Positions 38,595 to 47,612 of a DNA stretch of 51,832 nt are shown here, one piece after another. Made by a program: the position numbers and the translations under genes. The stretch covers positions 1,394 to 53,225 of the IMG/VR virus record IMGVR_UViG_3300030118_004854; one strand, given 5' to 3'. This DNA comes from a virus. Under the pieces are notes generated by a model, which saw only the letters and a program-made list of their open reading frames with translations, was not told the DNA's origin and did no database searches. Position 1 is the first letter of the stretch. Each line of letters begins with the position of its first letter.

Positions 38595-38883
38595 TTGAAT
38601 CTTCGGTCTTGTCAAGCTCTTCTACTTTCGCGTTCTCCTCACTTAAAGAATTTTTGTGAGCTTCAACCAAAGCTTGAATTTGCTCTGTCATCACGTTACA
38701 GCCTGCGAAGAAAATCTGCTTGTAGAAGTCATCGTCAGCTAATTCAGGTGGCTTCACTTTGCAAAAATTCTTGAAGCCTTCAGCTTCTTCCTTGGAAAAT
38801 TTAATTTGGATTTTCATACGTCCTCTACTCCTCTCAATTAATTTAATCTTAGTATCTTTAAAATTCAATGATACATTATCCAT
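38575..38883 (-). CDS. Hypothetical 102-aa protein
   Basis: 102 residues. 'MKIQIKFSKEEAEGFKNFCK' and 'DDDFYKQIFFAGCNVM' recall a small conserved protein of T4-like marine phages; the C-terminus is very acidic. ATG 38883 has a TATAAT box 12 bases upstream (first T). Proximity to gp55 might hint at a transcription role, but there is no motif. Confidence 0.6.
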   Translation of the reverse strand: MDNVSLNFKDTKIKLIERSRGRMKIQIKFSKEEAEGFKNFCKVKPPELADDDFYKQIFFAGCNVMTEQIQALVEAHKNSLSEENAKVEELDKTEDSNEQTEE

Positions 38884-38887
38884 ATGC

Positions 38888-38896
38888 CTATTATAG
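38888..38896. promoter_or_regulatory. Divergent late-type promoter
   Basis: CTATTATAG. On minus, the first T (38895) is 12 bases before ATG 38883. On plus, the first T (38889) is 23 bases before ATG 38912, which has AAGGA as a ribosome site. Confidence 0.6.
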
Positions 38897-38911
38897 TCTA
38901 AAGGATTAAAT

Positions 38912-39433
38912 ATGAAAGACGATTTTGATGTATCACCATTGAGAAAGAAAAAGAAAGTAAACTCTAGAGCAAAAGGTAATAGGTTTGAAAACAAGATTGC
39001 TAAAACTCTTAATGATAGATTTGATACTAAAGAGTTTTGTAGAACTCCTGGATCAGGTGCATTTGCTACAACTCATACATTACCTGAATACTTAAAAGTG
39101 TATGGAGACTTAATTACACCAGAAAAGTTTAAGTTCATTATTGAGTGTAAGAAAGGATATGATAATGAACAAGTAAGTGATTTATTAAATCCTAAATCAA
39201 CAATTTCAAAAATGATAGCTCAAGCTCATCGAGATTCCAAGAAATCTTCTAGAAAGTTTTTATTATTTATCGGTCAGAATCGTAAGGAACCCATGGCTAT
39301 AACCAATGAGTTGGATCTTCCAGTAAAGGGTCCAAGCTTTGCAGGTTCATCCGGGGATGTTCAGGTTGCGATGTTTAGACTTTGTGATTTAGTCTGTATT
39401 GATGACTCTTACTTTTTCTTTGATGATGCCTAG
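38912..39433 (+). CDS. PD-(D/E)XK nuclease, Holliday-junction-resolvase-like
   Basis: 173 residues. RFENKIA (Glu26), a Gly-Ser-Gly-Ala loop, YGDLI (Asp66) and FIIECKKG (Glu78, Lys80) follow the arrangement of Hjc-type and related phage nucleases. The N-terminus is basic, and the C-terminus ends in an Asp/Phe-rich tail. It could resolve junctions before packaging, replacing T4 gp49. AAGGA precedes the ATG. Convergent with the next gene and overlapping it by 45 bases. Confidence 0.72.
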   Translation: MKDDFDVSPLRKKKKVNSRAKGNRFENKIAKTLNDRFDTKEFCRTPGSGAFATTHTLPEYLKVYGDLITPEKFKFIIECKKGYDNEQVSDLLNPKSTISKMIAQAHRDSKKSSRKFLLFIGQNRKEPMAITNELDLPVKGPSFAGSSGDVQVAMFRLCDLVCIDDSYFFFDDA

Positions 39434-41620
39434 AGCTTCTTGAAGCGTATTAAGTGCTGTCCAGATAGTGCTAGAATCTTCTCGGGAAGGCTTACCACCC
39501 AGGAATCTTTTCTGTTTACCTTCTCTAGTCATAGCATTAGATTTACGAGATTGCAAAGTACCCTTTACTCTTTTTAAAGTTATGGATGAATTTCGATTGT
39601 CAGACCTTTTAAAAGATAAACCTGTGTCTGTTATTTCAAGAAAAAAAGCACCAGTCTCATTTTTGATTGAGTTAGCTATCTCTTGATAAGCTTTATTTTG
39701 AGTAGTAATAAAAGATACCCCTTCATTAAGCATGTTCGTCTGTAGAATAGTGTCATTGCTCTGAGAAGCACCAGGAGCATAATTCAGAGCTAATGCATAA
39801 GCTTGAACGGCTTTGGGATTATCTGCTCGATTTGATTGCAGATTACTCATTAAGGCAGGCATGAGTAATGCATCTTTTATTTCATTTTCTATTTTCTTTC
39901 TATCTGAAGGTTTAGCATTATTGTAAGCCTTTACTTTACTTTTTAGTTTCTTTGCAAGTTCGTTTTTCTGAACCTCATCAAAGCTAGAATTCTTTTGAAT
40001 GTTTTCCAAGTAGCCATCAACGACGGTATTCAAAGCATTAACTTGAACTTTCTTACCGTCAACCATTGTAGATATCTCATTAGAAAGTGAATCCACCTGC
40101 TTCCTAATCTCCATCTGTTGTCTGTTGATCTCATCAAACTCACTACGGATTTCTTTAAGATTGACAGCCTCAGAGAATCTCTTCCAAACGGGATTACCAG
40201 ACCTTCCCGACATAAACTCGGCAGTGTTCTTATCCGAAAAGCTACCCATTACTGTCTCAGCAGACTTTGCAATGTAGTTTTTGTAGCTAATTTCACCGAT
40301 ATAAATCTCTTGCCCAGGCGTAAGATACTTTGCATCTACTAACTCCTTGTAGTAATCCTCTTTACCTAGACTCTTAAAAAGCTCTTCAGCGTTAACAGGT
40401 TTAACTTTTTTTGTACCTAAGGCTTTTTTAGCATCATTCTCATCATACCAAATTTCAACTGAGTCTTGTTTTCTACCTTTTCCGACAACTTCACCACTAC
40501 GCACGGACAAGTTGGGCAATCTATCTATATTTGATACCGAAGCTACATGAAAAGCTGCTTTAATATTCTCACCCTCATCTCCCAACAGAGCCACTATCTT
40601 ATCAAACTCAGCTTGGCTCTCTAAAGGGATAGCTGAATCTCTAGCCATCTTTAACCATGCTTCTCTATTTTCGTTCAAAGACCTAATGCCCTTTTCAATT
40701 TTAAGAGCTACATCTTTAATCATACGCAAAGCCTTTTTGGATTCGTTCTTAGAAAGCGAGTCTTTGTTCTTAAGATATGTCCTAGCTAGTGCAAACAAGT
40801 CTGGCGGGTACTCTAGGACATTCCCACGAATGTTACTCTCACCTCCTATATTGTCTGAGGCTTCCTGAATGACATTGATTACCTCGGGATCTTCACAATC
40901 CCCTGTCATCCTATTTAATACCGTAGCTTGAGATCTACTAAAGACAGTGCCATTACTACCCTCGCCAAAGTCAGTATAAACTACAACATCACCCTTATCA
41001 GTCTTTTTGAATCTGCCACAAAATTCATCTGATCCTTTATCATTTATGACATTGGCAAGTTGAGTAGCTCGCTCTATATTAGACTGTCTAGGTTCAATTC
41101 TATAAAATTCTCCGTCCTTAACAACCACCGGATAATCAGCGACCAGAGATCTCACGAGCCTCTTTGCATAACCCTTATCAGATACTCTAGCTGCCTCATC
41201 GTATAGCTCCTTGAACGGTGCTGCGGCAGCAGGATCACTCACATCAATACCTAATTCCGAAAGCTCAGAATCCAACTCCTCATCAATTACAGGTTGAACT
41301 TCTTGAGACGCATCTTCATCAAATAGTTTGTAGAAACCTTGCAATCCATCAGATGTGTCTAAGTTAAACTGACCTGAGCCACCAACTACACGACCATCTC
41401 CCCCTAATTTACCACCTTTAGTAACTCCTTTGGCCGTGATAAATACACCCACAGGCTCTCCGGTGGGAGTCTGTCCTGTTACGGGAGATCCAAACGTGAA
41501 GCGACTGGGGTCGCTTTTCGCTTGAGATATTAAAGAGTCGGCCTCACCCGTTTGCTCCAGTATTAGAAGGCTCTTATTATGAACCCTGCTAAAGCTTTTT
41601 AATAAATCTCTCTTATCCAT
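39389..41620 (-). CDS. Large hypothetical, possibly virion-associated protein (743 aa)
   Basis: 743 residues, not recognised. N-terminal Gly-rich region (about 40-90), an acidic stretch near 105-135, alpha/beta middle, and a long helical C-terminal half with coiled coil at about 470-590. 'TPTGEPVGVF' and similar turns suggest a beta domain early on. It follows the tail tube gene but is cut off from it by a terminator and has its own TATTAT box, so it may be a late structural or injected protein. No enzyme motif seen. Confidence 0.6.
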   Translation of the reverse strand: MDKRDLLKSFSRVHNKSLLILEQTGEADSLISQAKSDPSRFTFGSPVTGQTPTGEPVGVFITAKGVTKGGKLGGDGRVVGGSGQFNLDTSDGLQGFYKLFDEDASQEVQPVIDEELDSELSELGIDVSDPAAAAPFKELYDEAARVSDKGYAKRLVRSLVADYPVVVKDGEFYRIEPRQSNIERATQLANVINDKGSDEFCGRFKKTDKGDVVVYTDFGEGSNGTVFSRSQATVLNRMTGDCEDPEVINVIQEASDNIGGESNIRGNVLEYPPDLFALARTYLKNKDSLSKNESKKALRMIKDVALKIEKGIRSLNENREAWLKMARDSAIPLESQAEFDKIVALLGDEGENIKAAFHVASVSNIDRLPNLSVRSGEVVGKGRKQDSVEIWYDENDAKKALGTKKVKPVNAEELFKSLGKEDYYKELVDAKYLTPGQEIYIGEISYKNYIAKSAETVMGSFSDKNTAEFMSGRSGNPVWKRFSEAVNLKEIRSEFDEINRQQMEIRKQVDSLSNEISTMVDGKKVQVNALNTVVDGYLENIQKNSSFDEVQKNELAKKLKSKVKAYNNAKPSDRKKIENEIKDALLMPALMSNLQSNRADNPKAVQAYALALNYAPGASQSNDTILQTNMLNEGVSFITTQNKAYQEIANSIKNETGAFFLEITDTGLSFKRSDNRNSSITLKRVKGTLQSRKSNAMTREGKQKRFLGGKPSREDSSTIWTALNTLQEALGIIKEKVRVINTD

Positions 41621-41625
41621 AACTT

Positions 41626-41631
41626 ATAATA
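41626..41631 (-). promoter_or_regulatory. Late-type promoter of the 743-aa protein gene
   Basis: CTATTATAA on the minus strand; first T 11 bases before ATG 41620; no -35. Confidence 0.55.
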
Positions 41632-41636
41632 GACAA

Positions 41637-41669
41637 ATAGCCCTCTCTCTTATTTAGAGAGAAGGCTAT
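41637..41669 (-). terminator. Hairpin terminator after the tail tube gene
   Basis: ATAGCC-TCTCTC pairs with GAGAGA-GGCTAT with one mismatch and a 7-base loop (41637-41649 with 41657-41669). On the minus strand only three T follow, so termination may be partial. Confidence 0.65.
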
Positions 41670-41688
41670 CCGAATTAGATCTAAGAGG

Positions 41689-42285
41689 TTAGAAGCCAGC
41701 GTCAATCTTGTCGTAGTTCAGGAAGTCGTAGCGGAATGTAACTTCGACAGTGGAGAAATCGTTTGTAGCGTAATTTTTCTCCGAGAACCTAACACCTGTT
41801 GGATACACGCCATACATTTCAATAAAGGCATGTGGATCATTGGTATTATCAAGCTCAAGAATGGTCATTTTTGAAGCTTTAAACGACTTGTTTCCCGCAC
41901 CTCCAGGAGCAGCCAACTTTGTCATATCACCCGTTATTGGATCATAAATGGTCTTAAACCAATTCCAGAGAGTTGGAGTCGTCAATGATAATAACTGATT
42001 ATCAAAAGTGACGGTTACAGCCTCAGGAGAGAACTTACCAGGGTAGTACATCTTATCATTAAGACGATCCACAACGATGTCATCAACAGCACCACCTACA
42101 GGGCTTACCTGTTTTGCAGCAGCGGTAAGAATTGGTTGAGTGTTGATAAACTCAGACGGAACTCCGAAGAATTTAATCTCGAATTGATACGAGCGAACAG
42201 AGTCGAGCTTGGTAGAAATCTTGGGAAGACTCCTACCCGGCTCAAAGTTTGCTCTGTACTCATTTTTTAAGTAACTATCTACCAT
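41689..42285 (-). CDS. 19: Tail tube protein (gp19-like)
   Basis: 198 residues; forms the inner tail tube. 'SYQFEIKFFGVPSEF', 'DRLNDKMYYPGKFSPEAVTVTFDNQLLSLTTPTLWNWFKTIYDP' and the C-terminal 'FSTVEVTFRYDFLNYD' match the beta-sandwich tube proteins of T4-like phages. Somewhat longer than T4 gp19 (163). Directly downstream of the sheath gene, as in T4. Confidence 0.88.
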   Translation of the reverse strand: MVDSYLKNEYRANFEPGRSLPKISTKLDSVRSYQFEIKFFGVPSEFINTQPILTAAAKQVSPVGGAVDDIVVDRLNDKMYYPGKFSPEAVTVTFDNQLLSLTTPTLWNWFKTIYDPITGDMTKLAAPGGAGNKSFKASKMTILELDNTNDPHAFIEMYGVYPTGVRFSEKNYATNDFSTVEVTFRYDFLNYDKIDAGF

Positions 42286-42293
42286 GATTATTT

Positions 42294-44282
42294 TTAGTTA
42301 ATGGTTGCCGATTGGTTAGTGAGGTTAACCTCAAAGACAATCGTTTCAGCAGCCTTGGTGGGTTTAATTGTAACCGAAACCCAAAGCTCGTTTCTATCGA
42401 CTCTTGCAGGAGTGTTCGTGGTGGAGTCACACTTGACAGCGCCTTCAAGAATGGCTCTCCTAGCCAGGAGATCATCAAGGAATGGATTAATTGATTCCTC
42501 AACAAGCTCCCACGTAAATTGATCATTAGGTTCAAACTGGAATGGTTTACCAAGCTCAAGAAGCACCTTGCGAATGTAAATCATCAGTCTACGAACGTTA
42601 ACTCGGTCAAGGGCAGTAGGCGCTCTCTGCGTTGTTTTTTGACCAAATATTGTTATGCCCGTGCTAGGATCATTGGTTATTGGGTTAATTGCATTAGCAT
42701 ACAGAGAATCTTTATCCCCCTGGTTAAGCTTTAACTCTGTGTCTGTTGGTTTAGTAAGTCGGCCTCTTCTAAAGCCAGCAGGAGCGAACCAGGGATCCGA
42801 CACAGCGTCAGTAAAGACATACTGCCTAGCTGCAAATATCGAAGGATCATAGAACTGCTCGGCACCAGCAAATGCGTTGAATACTTGCACATGAGGCCAG
42901 TAAACAGCAGCGTAAGACGAATTTAAAGCAGCCGCTCTAACATCTTGGGATGCACCGTTTATCCAATTGATAGCATCTTGAACCTCATCAAGACCAAAAG
43001 GAGGCGCAACAAGAGCGATGAAGTTTTTAGAGCTTTCAGCTAAAGTAATAAATGCATTCTGAACCGAATCATCAGTCACTCCCGGCACAAGGCCTATGGA
43101 GATGTTTAAACCATCATCGTCAAGAGCATAAATACCAGTCTTTTTAGCAGCACTTCCGATCAAGTCGGTCTCTGTTGTGCCACCACTTCGACCACCCGCA
43201 AAGTTGTACGTGCCTTCAATGGTCTTAACAAATCTTGGAGTAGCTGCGGCATTGCTTTCAAAGTGTTTGCCACCTGCAAAGTGAGTTGCAGTGGCCTTAG
43301 ATCCGAATCGGTTAGGAGCAGCGTAATCAACCCCCGCGCTTGTTTCTAGCTCTGCATAAACATACTCAGATTGATTGTTAGCTGGCGTAATGTTTAAAAC
43401 AAATTCAACAGAATCATTACTGGAGGGACTAAGCTCCAAAGCGTTGAAAGATTCTACTTGACCGCCGTCGTTATTGATCGCAAATTGATCTCTAACCGAA
43501 AGGTTATTAACTTCAACAGAAACACCGCGAGTGCTGCCATCTCTCAAACCGCTGAGGTTATAACCGGCGCCTGGGTAAATTGAATATAGGTTGAGACCAA
43601 CGTTGTTGGAAACGAATCCCCTTGTAGTAACATTTGAGGTGATGTCGCCGGAACCACTAGGATTACCACTAGAATCAAGACCTGAGAATGATAATCCTCC
43701 GGTAGAGGAAACTTGAAGTGTGGCGCCTGAACCAGCAAACTTGGACGCTAAGAAAATATCATTTCCATCTACATGAGCAAAAACGTTCTGATTACCTAAT
43801 ACATCTGGATTAAAAGCGTTCTTAATAATTTCAGCCGCTGTCGTAAACTCAGCAGTCTGAACCAAATTGACTGTAGCTGTGACTTCTGTGTTCGTGGTGT
43901 TGTCAGTGATAGCGTAGTAAATCGAAGATGTTTCGGTGCTTGGCACATAACCACTTACAAATACAGCGGGGCAAGCTCCAACTGTCGCGATAGCCGAGGC
44001 GTAAGCCGATGCGTCAGAACTTTTAATTCCTCTGACAAAGTAAAGCTGGTTAGTAGCCTCAAGAATCTCCAGAGCACCCTCTATACCTTGACCAGCGAGG
44101 GCTGTATCGGGAGTGCCAAAAAGTCTAAGCAAGTTTTCTTGGCTGGTGATGAGTGTAGGTGTGTTAACTGGGCCTTTATTGGCAAAGCCAACTAGGCCTA
44201 CAACGCTTGAATTAATGTTCGGTGTGTAAATCGAAACATCATTTTCAAGAACTACAACGGATGGACTGGTGGGAATTGCCAT
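42294..44282 (-). CDS. 18: Tail sheath protein (gp18-like)
   Basis: 662 residues, close to T4 gp18 (659). N-terminal 'SPSVVVLENDVSIYTPNINSSVVGLVGFANKGPVNTPTLITS' is typical of contractile sheaths. Middle variable beta domains at about 100-350, then 'DPWFAPAGFRRGRL', 'NINPITxxPSTGITIFGQKTT'-like block and C-terminal 'WVSVTIKPTKAAETIVFEV'. Contracts to drive the tube into the host. Confidence 0.95.
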   Translation of the reverse strand: MAIPTSPSVVVLENDVSIYTPNINSSVVGLVGFANKGPVNTPTLITSQENLLRLFGTPDTALAGQGIEGALEILEATNQLYFVRGIKSSDASAYASAIATVGACPAVFVSGYVPSTETSSIYYAITDNTTNTEVTATVNLVQTAEFTTAAEIIKNAFNPDVLGNQNVFAHVDGNDIFLASKFAGSGATLQVSSTGGLSFSGLDSSGNPSGSGDITSNVTTRGFVSNNVGLNLYSIYPGAGYNLSGLRDGSTRGVSVEVNNLSVRDQFAINNDGGQVESFNALELSPSSNDSVEFVLNITPANNQSEYVYAELETSAGVDYAAPNRFGSKATATHFAGGKHFESNAAATPRFVKTIEGTYNFAGGRSGGTTETDLIGSAAKKTGIYALDDDGLNISIGLVPGVTDDSVQNAFITLAESSKNFIALVAPPFGLDEVQDAINWINGASQDVRAAALNSSYAAVYWPHVQVFNAFAGAEQFYDPSIFAARQYVFTDAVSDPWFAPAGFRRGRLTKPTDTELKLNQGDKDSLYANAINPITNDPSTGITIFGQKTTQRAPTALDRVNVRRLMIYIRKVLLELGKPFQFEPNDQFTWELVEESINPFLDDLLARRAILEGAVKCDSTTNTPARVDRNELWVSVTIKPTKAAETIVFEVNLTNQSATIN

Positions 44283-44294
44283 AATGAACTACTC

Positions 44295-44528
44295 TTATTT
44301 TTTTATCTTCTTAGCAGGCTTTCTAATCTGAGGTGCGGGAGTTTGAGGATCTTCGACAATCAAGATTTTGATCATACGACGACTAACTAAATTTTCCGCA
44401 ACCCTACAACTCCAAGCATTAGGAATTTCAGCCTGCCCTTTAGGAGCTAAGAAAATAGTTTTAGGACCTTCTGGTGTACCAAAAGGAAGGCTAAGACCTT
44501 GCATGCTAGTATTTTTTATGATTTTCAT
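44295..44528 (-). CDS. Small virion-region protein (77 aa)
   Basis: 77 residues: 'SLPFGTPEGPKTIFLAPKGQAEIP' then a basic Pro/Lys tail. The short beta-type sequence resembles small head- or tail-fastening proteins found beside sheath genes, without a known role. AGGAG lies 8 bases before the ATG. Confidence 0.6.
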   Translation of the reverse strand: MKIIKNTSMQGLSLPFGTPEGPKTIFLAPKGQAEIPNAWSCRVAENLVSRRMIKILIVEDPQTPAPQIRKPAKKIKK

Positions 44529-44578
44529 ATAAAAGCTCCTACTATATTTACTATTTTTAAAATGGAAAGTTAATTAAT

Positions 44579-45079
44579 TTACTGCCCTTGCAAGGATAAG
44601 TTAGTGATAGTAAGAGTATTGCCCGTTGCTATATTAGTATCAGTTCCTATATCCCACCACGCATAAATTTCTTTGTTATCAGAATAAGTAAAGGCTGAAC
44701 CTACAGCCCCTGCCTCTACCAATGCAACATATCTAGCATTACTAAATGCCCCAGAAAATTGGAAAGAATTGTTTGAGGTTTGTAAGACAGCCCTTGCTGC
44801 GCTAGCACTTAGTTGTGAAGCACTTGAAACATCAAAGTTAGCTTGATCTCCCGTGCCATCTCTTAAAACCACAAGACCTGAGGTTCCCCCTAGATTGCCT
44901 GTAGGCAATGAAGATACTACGGCACCACTGAGGGAGGATTGAGCAGTTGAGCTAGTATCAGCATTAAGGGCGGAAGTCGCGGTGTTATCTAATAGAACTA
45001 CTCTAAAAGTAGCATCCACTGCACCTGAGCAGAAGAACTCTTCAAACATTCTTTGCTTACCTAAATTTGTCCAAACCAT
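44579..45079 (-). CDS. Putative small structural protein (166 aa)
   Basis: 166 residues, Ser/Thr/Ala/Gly-rich, probably all beta, starting MVWTNLGKQR and including 'YVALVEAGAVGSAFTYSDNKEIYAWWDIG'. Such composition and location before the sheath gene suggest a neck, tail-decorating or fibre-like protein. ATG 45079 has GGAG 9 bases upstream; an earlier start at 45094 is possible. Not recognised. Confidence 0.6.
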   Translation of the reverse strand: MVWTNLGKQRMFEEFFCSGAVDATFRVVLLDNTATSALNADTSSTAQSSLSGAVVSSLPTGNLGGTSGLVVLRDGTGDQANFDVSSASQLSASAARAVLQTSNNSFQFSGAFSNARYVALVEAGAVGSAFTYSDNKEIYAWWDIGTDTNIATGNTLTITNLSLQGQ

Positions 45080-45136
45080 TATATGAAACTCCACTAATAT
45101 TTAGCTTTAACTGTATTCAAAACTAACCTTAAAACA

Positions 45137-45538
45137 TTAAGCATCAAAGTCAGAAGACGTTGACATGCCAGAAGGTAGTCCTAAATTAATACCCACATCC
45201 TGTGTTGCAATTCTTGAAAGAGTTAGATTCACTCGTCCTGCTCTCATTCCTCTATCTAGTCCAACATCGTTACCAGGAATTTCGCCGTCTAACCCAGGAT
45301 TAATAGTAGCAATGTATTGATTAGTTAATTGTGTTATTACAGGAGATACAGACAAGTTGGTGTTAGCAGATGGGCCTGATGATTCTGAATCTTTATCTTG
45401 CGTACCCTGAGTAGATTCAGCCGAACGAGCGGCGGCATTTCTTGCTGCATCACTTGTAGCATTCACGCCCCTAGTTAAGTTTCTAGTGATGTTAGGACGA
45501 CCGTCTTGTAATATTGTTACGTTAAAAGTAAGAACCAT
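45137..45538 (-). CDS. Putative small structural protein (133 aa)
   Basis: 133 residues. A short N-terminal beta strand, a low-complexity Ala/Ser/Asn/Asp region (about 30-65), then a beta-rich part ending SDFDA. Not recognised. ATG overlaps the gp15-like stop as TAATG, so it is made together with the neck and tail-completion proteins. Confidence 0.55.
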   Translation of the reverse strand: MVLTFNVTILQDGRPNITRNLTRGVNATSDAARNAAARSAESTQGTQDKDSESSGPSANTNLSVSPVITQLTNQYIATINPGLDGEIPGNDVGLDRGMRAGRVNLTLSRIATQDVGINLGLPSGMSTSSDFDA

Positions 45539-46191
45539 TAAACGTTAAACTCCTTTATCTCGCCAGTATTTGTAAATGCAAATTTAGGACTTGGGATGTA
45601 TGTTTCCAATGTGACACTAATAGTTTTCTGCAAAACTCTGTCTCCAGTGTCAGACGCTGTAGCACTGCCAATTTCCCTCTCACTTGCTATGAATGCTTTG
45701 TTGTGAACTGAGAATTGAGTCTCTATATTCAAATCAGGACTAAACAAAGAGAAAATGCTAGATCTTAGCATGTCCATGTCAGCCTTGTATTTACACCAAA
45801 TATTTACATCATAAGTAATGTTCACAGGTCTGGGTGGTAAACTTAAAACACGAGTAGCTCGTCTTTTGTCAGAATCGTAAACACTCTCACTAACTATGTT
45901 TTGATACCTCATACGATTAGAGTCGCTTTCAGTTTCTGTCTCAACGATTGTAATCATTGGTAATATCAGAGTGTTGTCTGCTTTAAGACGACCCGCTATC
46001 CTTTCAGGATTTCCATGAGAACATTTTACTTTTACACGATTAGTATTGCCGTCAATGTAATACAGGTTACCAAAGATATGCAGCATACTTCTCAGGCTTT
46101 CCTTATAAACATTATCAATGACTGGTAAGAGTCTAGTTTTCGTTAGTTTAAATATTTGATTTCTAACGTTTAAGTTGTAGTTCTCACCCAT
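45538..46191 (-). CDS. 15: Tail completion / sheath stabiliser (gp15-like)
   Basis: 217 residues. 'RPVNITYDVNIWCKYKADMDMLRSSIFSLFSPDLNIET' and 'TISVTLETYIPSPKF' recall gp15-type tail terminators of T4-like phages (T4: 272). It would cap the sheath and tube and join the neck. The start overlaps the gp14-like stop as TAATG. Confidence 0.65.
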   Translation of the reverse strand: MGENYNLNVRNQIFKLTKTRLLPVIDNVYKESLRSMLHIFGNLYYIDGNTNRVKVKCSHGNPERIAGRLKADNTLILPMITIVETETESDSNRMRYQNIVSESVYDSDKRRATRVLSLPPRPVNITYDVNIWCKYKADMDMLRSSIFSLFSPDLNIETQFSVHNKAFIASEREIGSATASDTGDRVLQKTISVTLETYIPSPKFAFTNTGEIKEFNV

Positions 46192-46736
46192 TAGAATCTA
46201 CCTCCTACTTGATCAGGTCGATCAAAGAAGTCTTGATTATGGGTGTCTTGAGTATCTCTCAGCAGCTTGGCATGAACCATTAAATGATAAACACCATAAG
46301 CTTCAAAGCTATCTTCTTGAACTTCAAAAACTTCAAACTTCATCTCTTGAAACTCAGGTTGTAGCACATCTCCAATGGCAATAGCTCGACCCAACAAATT
46401 CTCAGTGTAGGATTTGTTAAAAACAAACACCTGATCTATCTGCATCTCAACACCAAATTGCGATAAATTCTCTTCTATTGGGCGAGGATCATAGTGTGCC
46501 CATAAAGTTACAGGCTCAGGTGCTATGGTTTTTTGCCTGGACTCTTGATAGATATCATCAATGTCATCTGATATAACGTATTCAAATACTTTAATACGAG
46601 ACCCTGATAACTTAATGTTTTCATAGTCCACCATGTTAAACAAGTTCTTGTCGTTCTTCTTTTTGAACAACGATAGTCTTGTGTCTCTCTCCTCAGGAAA
46701 GTTGGTGGGAGGAGTATTTACCTTAAATCTAGACAT
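46191..46736 (-). CDS. 14: Neck protein (gp14-like)
   Basis: 181 residues with beta-strand pattern ('VTLWAHYDPRPIEENLSQFGVEMQIDQVFVFNKSYTENLLGRAIAIGDVLQPEFQEMKFEVFEVQEDSFEAYGVYHLMVHAKLLRDTQ' shortened here by position 70-155). Order between gp13- and gp15-like genes supports the call; shorter than T4 gp14 (256). The start overlaps the preceding stop as TGATG. Confidence 0.55.
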   Translation of the reverse strand: MSRFKVNTPPTNFPEERDTRLSLFKKKNDKNLFNMVDYENIKLSGSRIKVFEYVISDDIDDIYQESRQKTIAPEPVTLWAHYDPRPIEENLSQFGVEMQIDQVFVFNKSYTENLLGRAIAIGDVLQPEFQEMKFEVFEVQEDSFEAYGVYHLMVHAKLLRDTQDTHNQDFFDRPDQVGGRF

Positions 46737-47608
46737 CAGAATATATCAAATAATGCAGGAGGTTCTATCTCACTGGTAAGCTCCTCCACTAACATCTCTT
46801 TCTCTTTTTGAGCTTCAGAAATTAATTCAGAACCGTTTAATCTAGTTCCACCCCCAGGACCGGGCAAGGTTGCATACTTACCTCGTATACCTCCCAAGAT
46901 TTCTTTAGACAATGCTAAGGTGTATCTTTGAAGCCAACTCTTATAAGCATGATGTAGAGTCTCTGGATCAAAAGCTCTAAACTCTACAAGAACACATTCA
47001 TCATTGTCCTCAGGCACTGGGAATATATGAAGAAACTTGTTATTAACAAGTTGCCATGTGGACATTTGACCCAAGACATTTTTGACTTGCTTTAGGTACT
47101 GCTGCATAAGTAGATACTGACTAACGTTATAATTGTTAAATAAGCCAGTATTCGTAAAGAACATTACAGCAAAATCAAACTCAAGTGATCCAGGGTTTGC
47201 GCCAAACTTAAAAAAGTCTCTTCGATACCAAACATCATTAAGATTATCTGCTATTTCAGGAGGAAGCTCATATACGTTTACACCAGCAGACGTATCAAAT
47301 GTAGCGTATTGAGTCATCCAATCAGGAGCATGATACTCTAACTTTGAGATGGCTTCGTCAATACAAATTTGAATTTGAAAGTCGTCAAGTTCAACATCGA
47401 TAACAGGGTGACCTAACTTAGCTAAAACGTAATCTTTAATAGTTCGATTAAACGTTTTAAACTCGTTTACATCCTTGAAATCTTTATTATTAAGATCAGT
47501 ATCCTTTGGGCTCTTATAGTCTTTTAATCTATTACCACCATAAGTGCCATAAGACGATCCGTAAGATTTAACAATTGGTATCCCTACCTTGTCTCCGTAT
47601 TCAGGCAT
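46736..47608 (-). CDS. 13: Neck protein (gp13-like)
   Basis: 290 residues (T4 gp13: 309). After a Gly/Tyr-rich start, 'KDYVLAKLGHPVIDVELDDFQIQICIDEAISKLEYHAPDW' is the helical pattern of T4-type neck and head-completion proteins, then 'YELPPEIADNLNDVW' and a C-terminal part with Gly-Pro-Gly-Gly-Gly. Head of the neck-tail transcript, after the capsid terminator; TATATT box 10 bases from the ATG. Confidence 0.65.
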   Translation of the reverse strand: MPEYGDKVGIPIVKSYGSSYGTYGGNRLKDYKSPKDTDLNNKDFKDVNEFKTFNRTIKDYVLAKLGHPVIDVELDDFQIQICIDEAISKLEYHAPDWMTQYATFDTSAGVNVYELPPEIADNLNDVWYRRDFFKFGANPGSLEFDFAVMFFTNTGLFNNYNVSQYLLMQQYLKQVKNVLGQMSTWQLVNNKFLHIFPVPEDNDECVLVEFRAFDPETLHHAYKSWLQRYTLALSKEILGGIRGKYATLPGPGGGTRLNGSELISEAQKEKEMLVEELTSEIEPPALFDIF

Positions 47609-47612
47609 ATCA

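Noticed and set aside
38884-38994. N-terminal extension of the 38575 gene to 38994
   Set aside because: It would run antisense through the divergent promoter and the start of the resolvase-like gene; ATG 38883 with a TATAAT box fits better.
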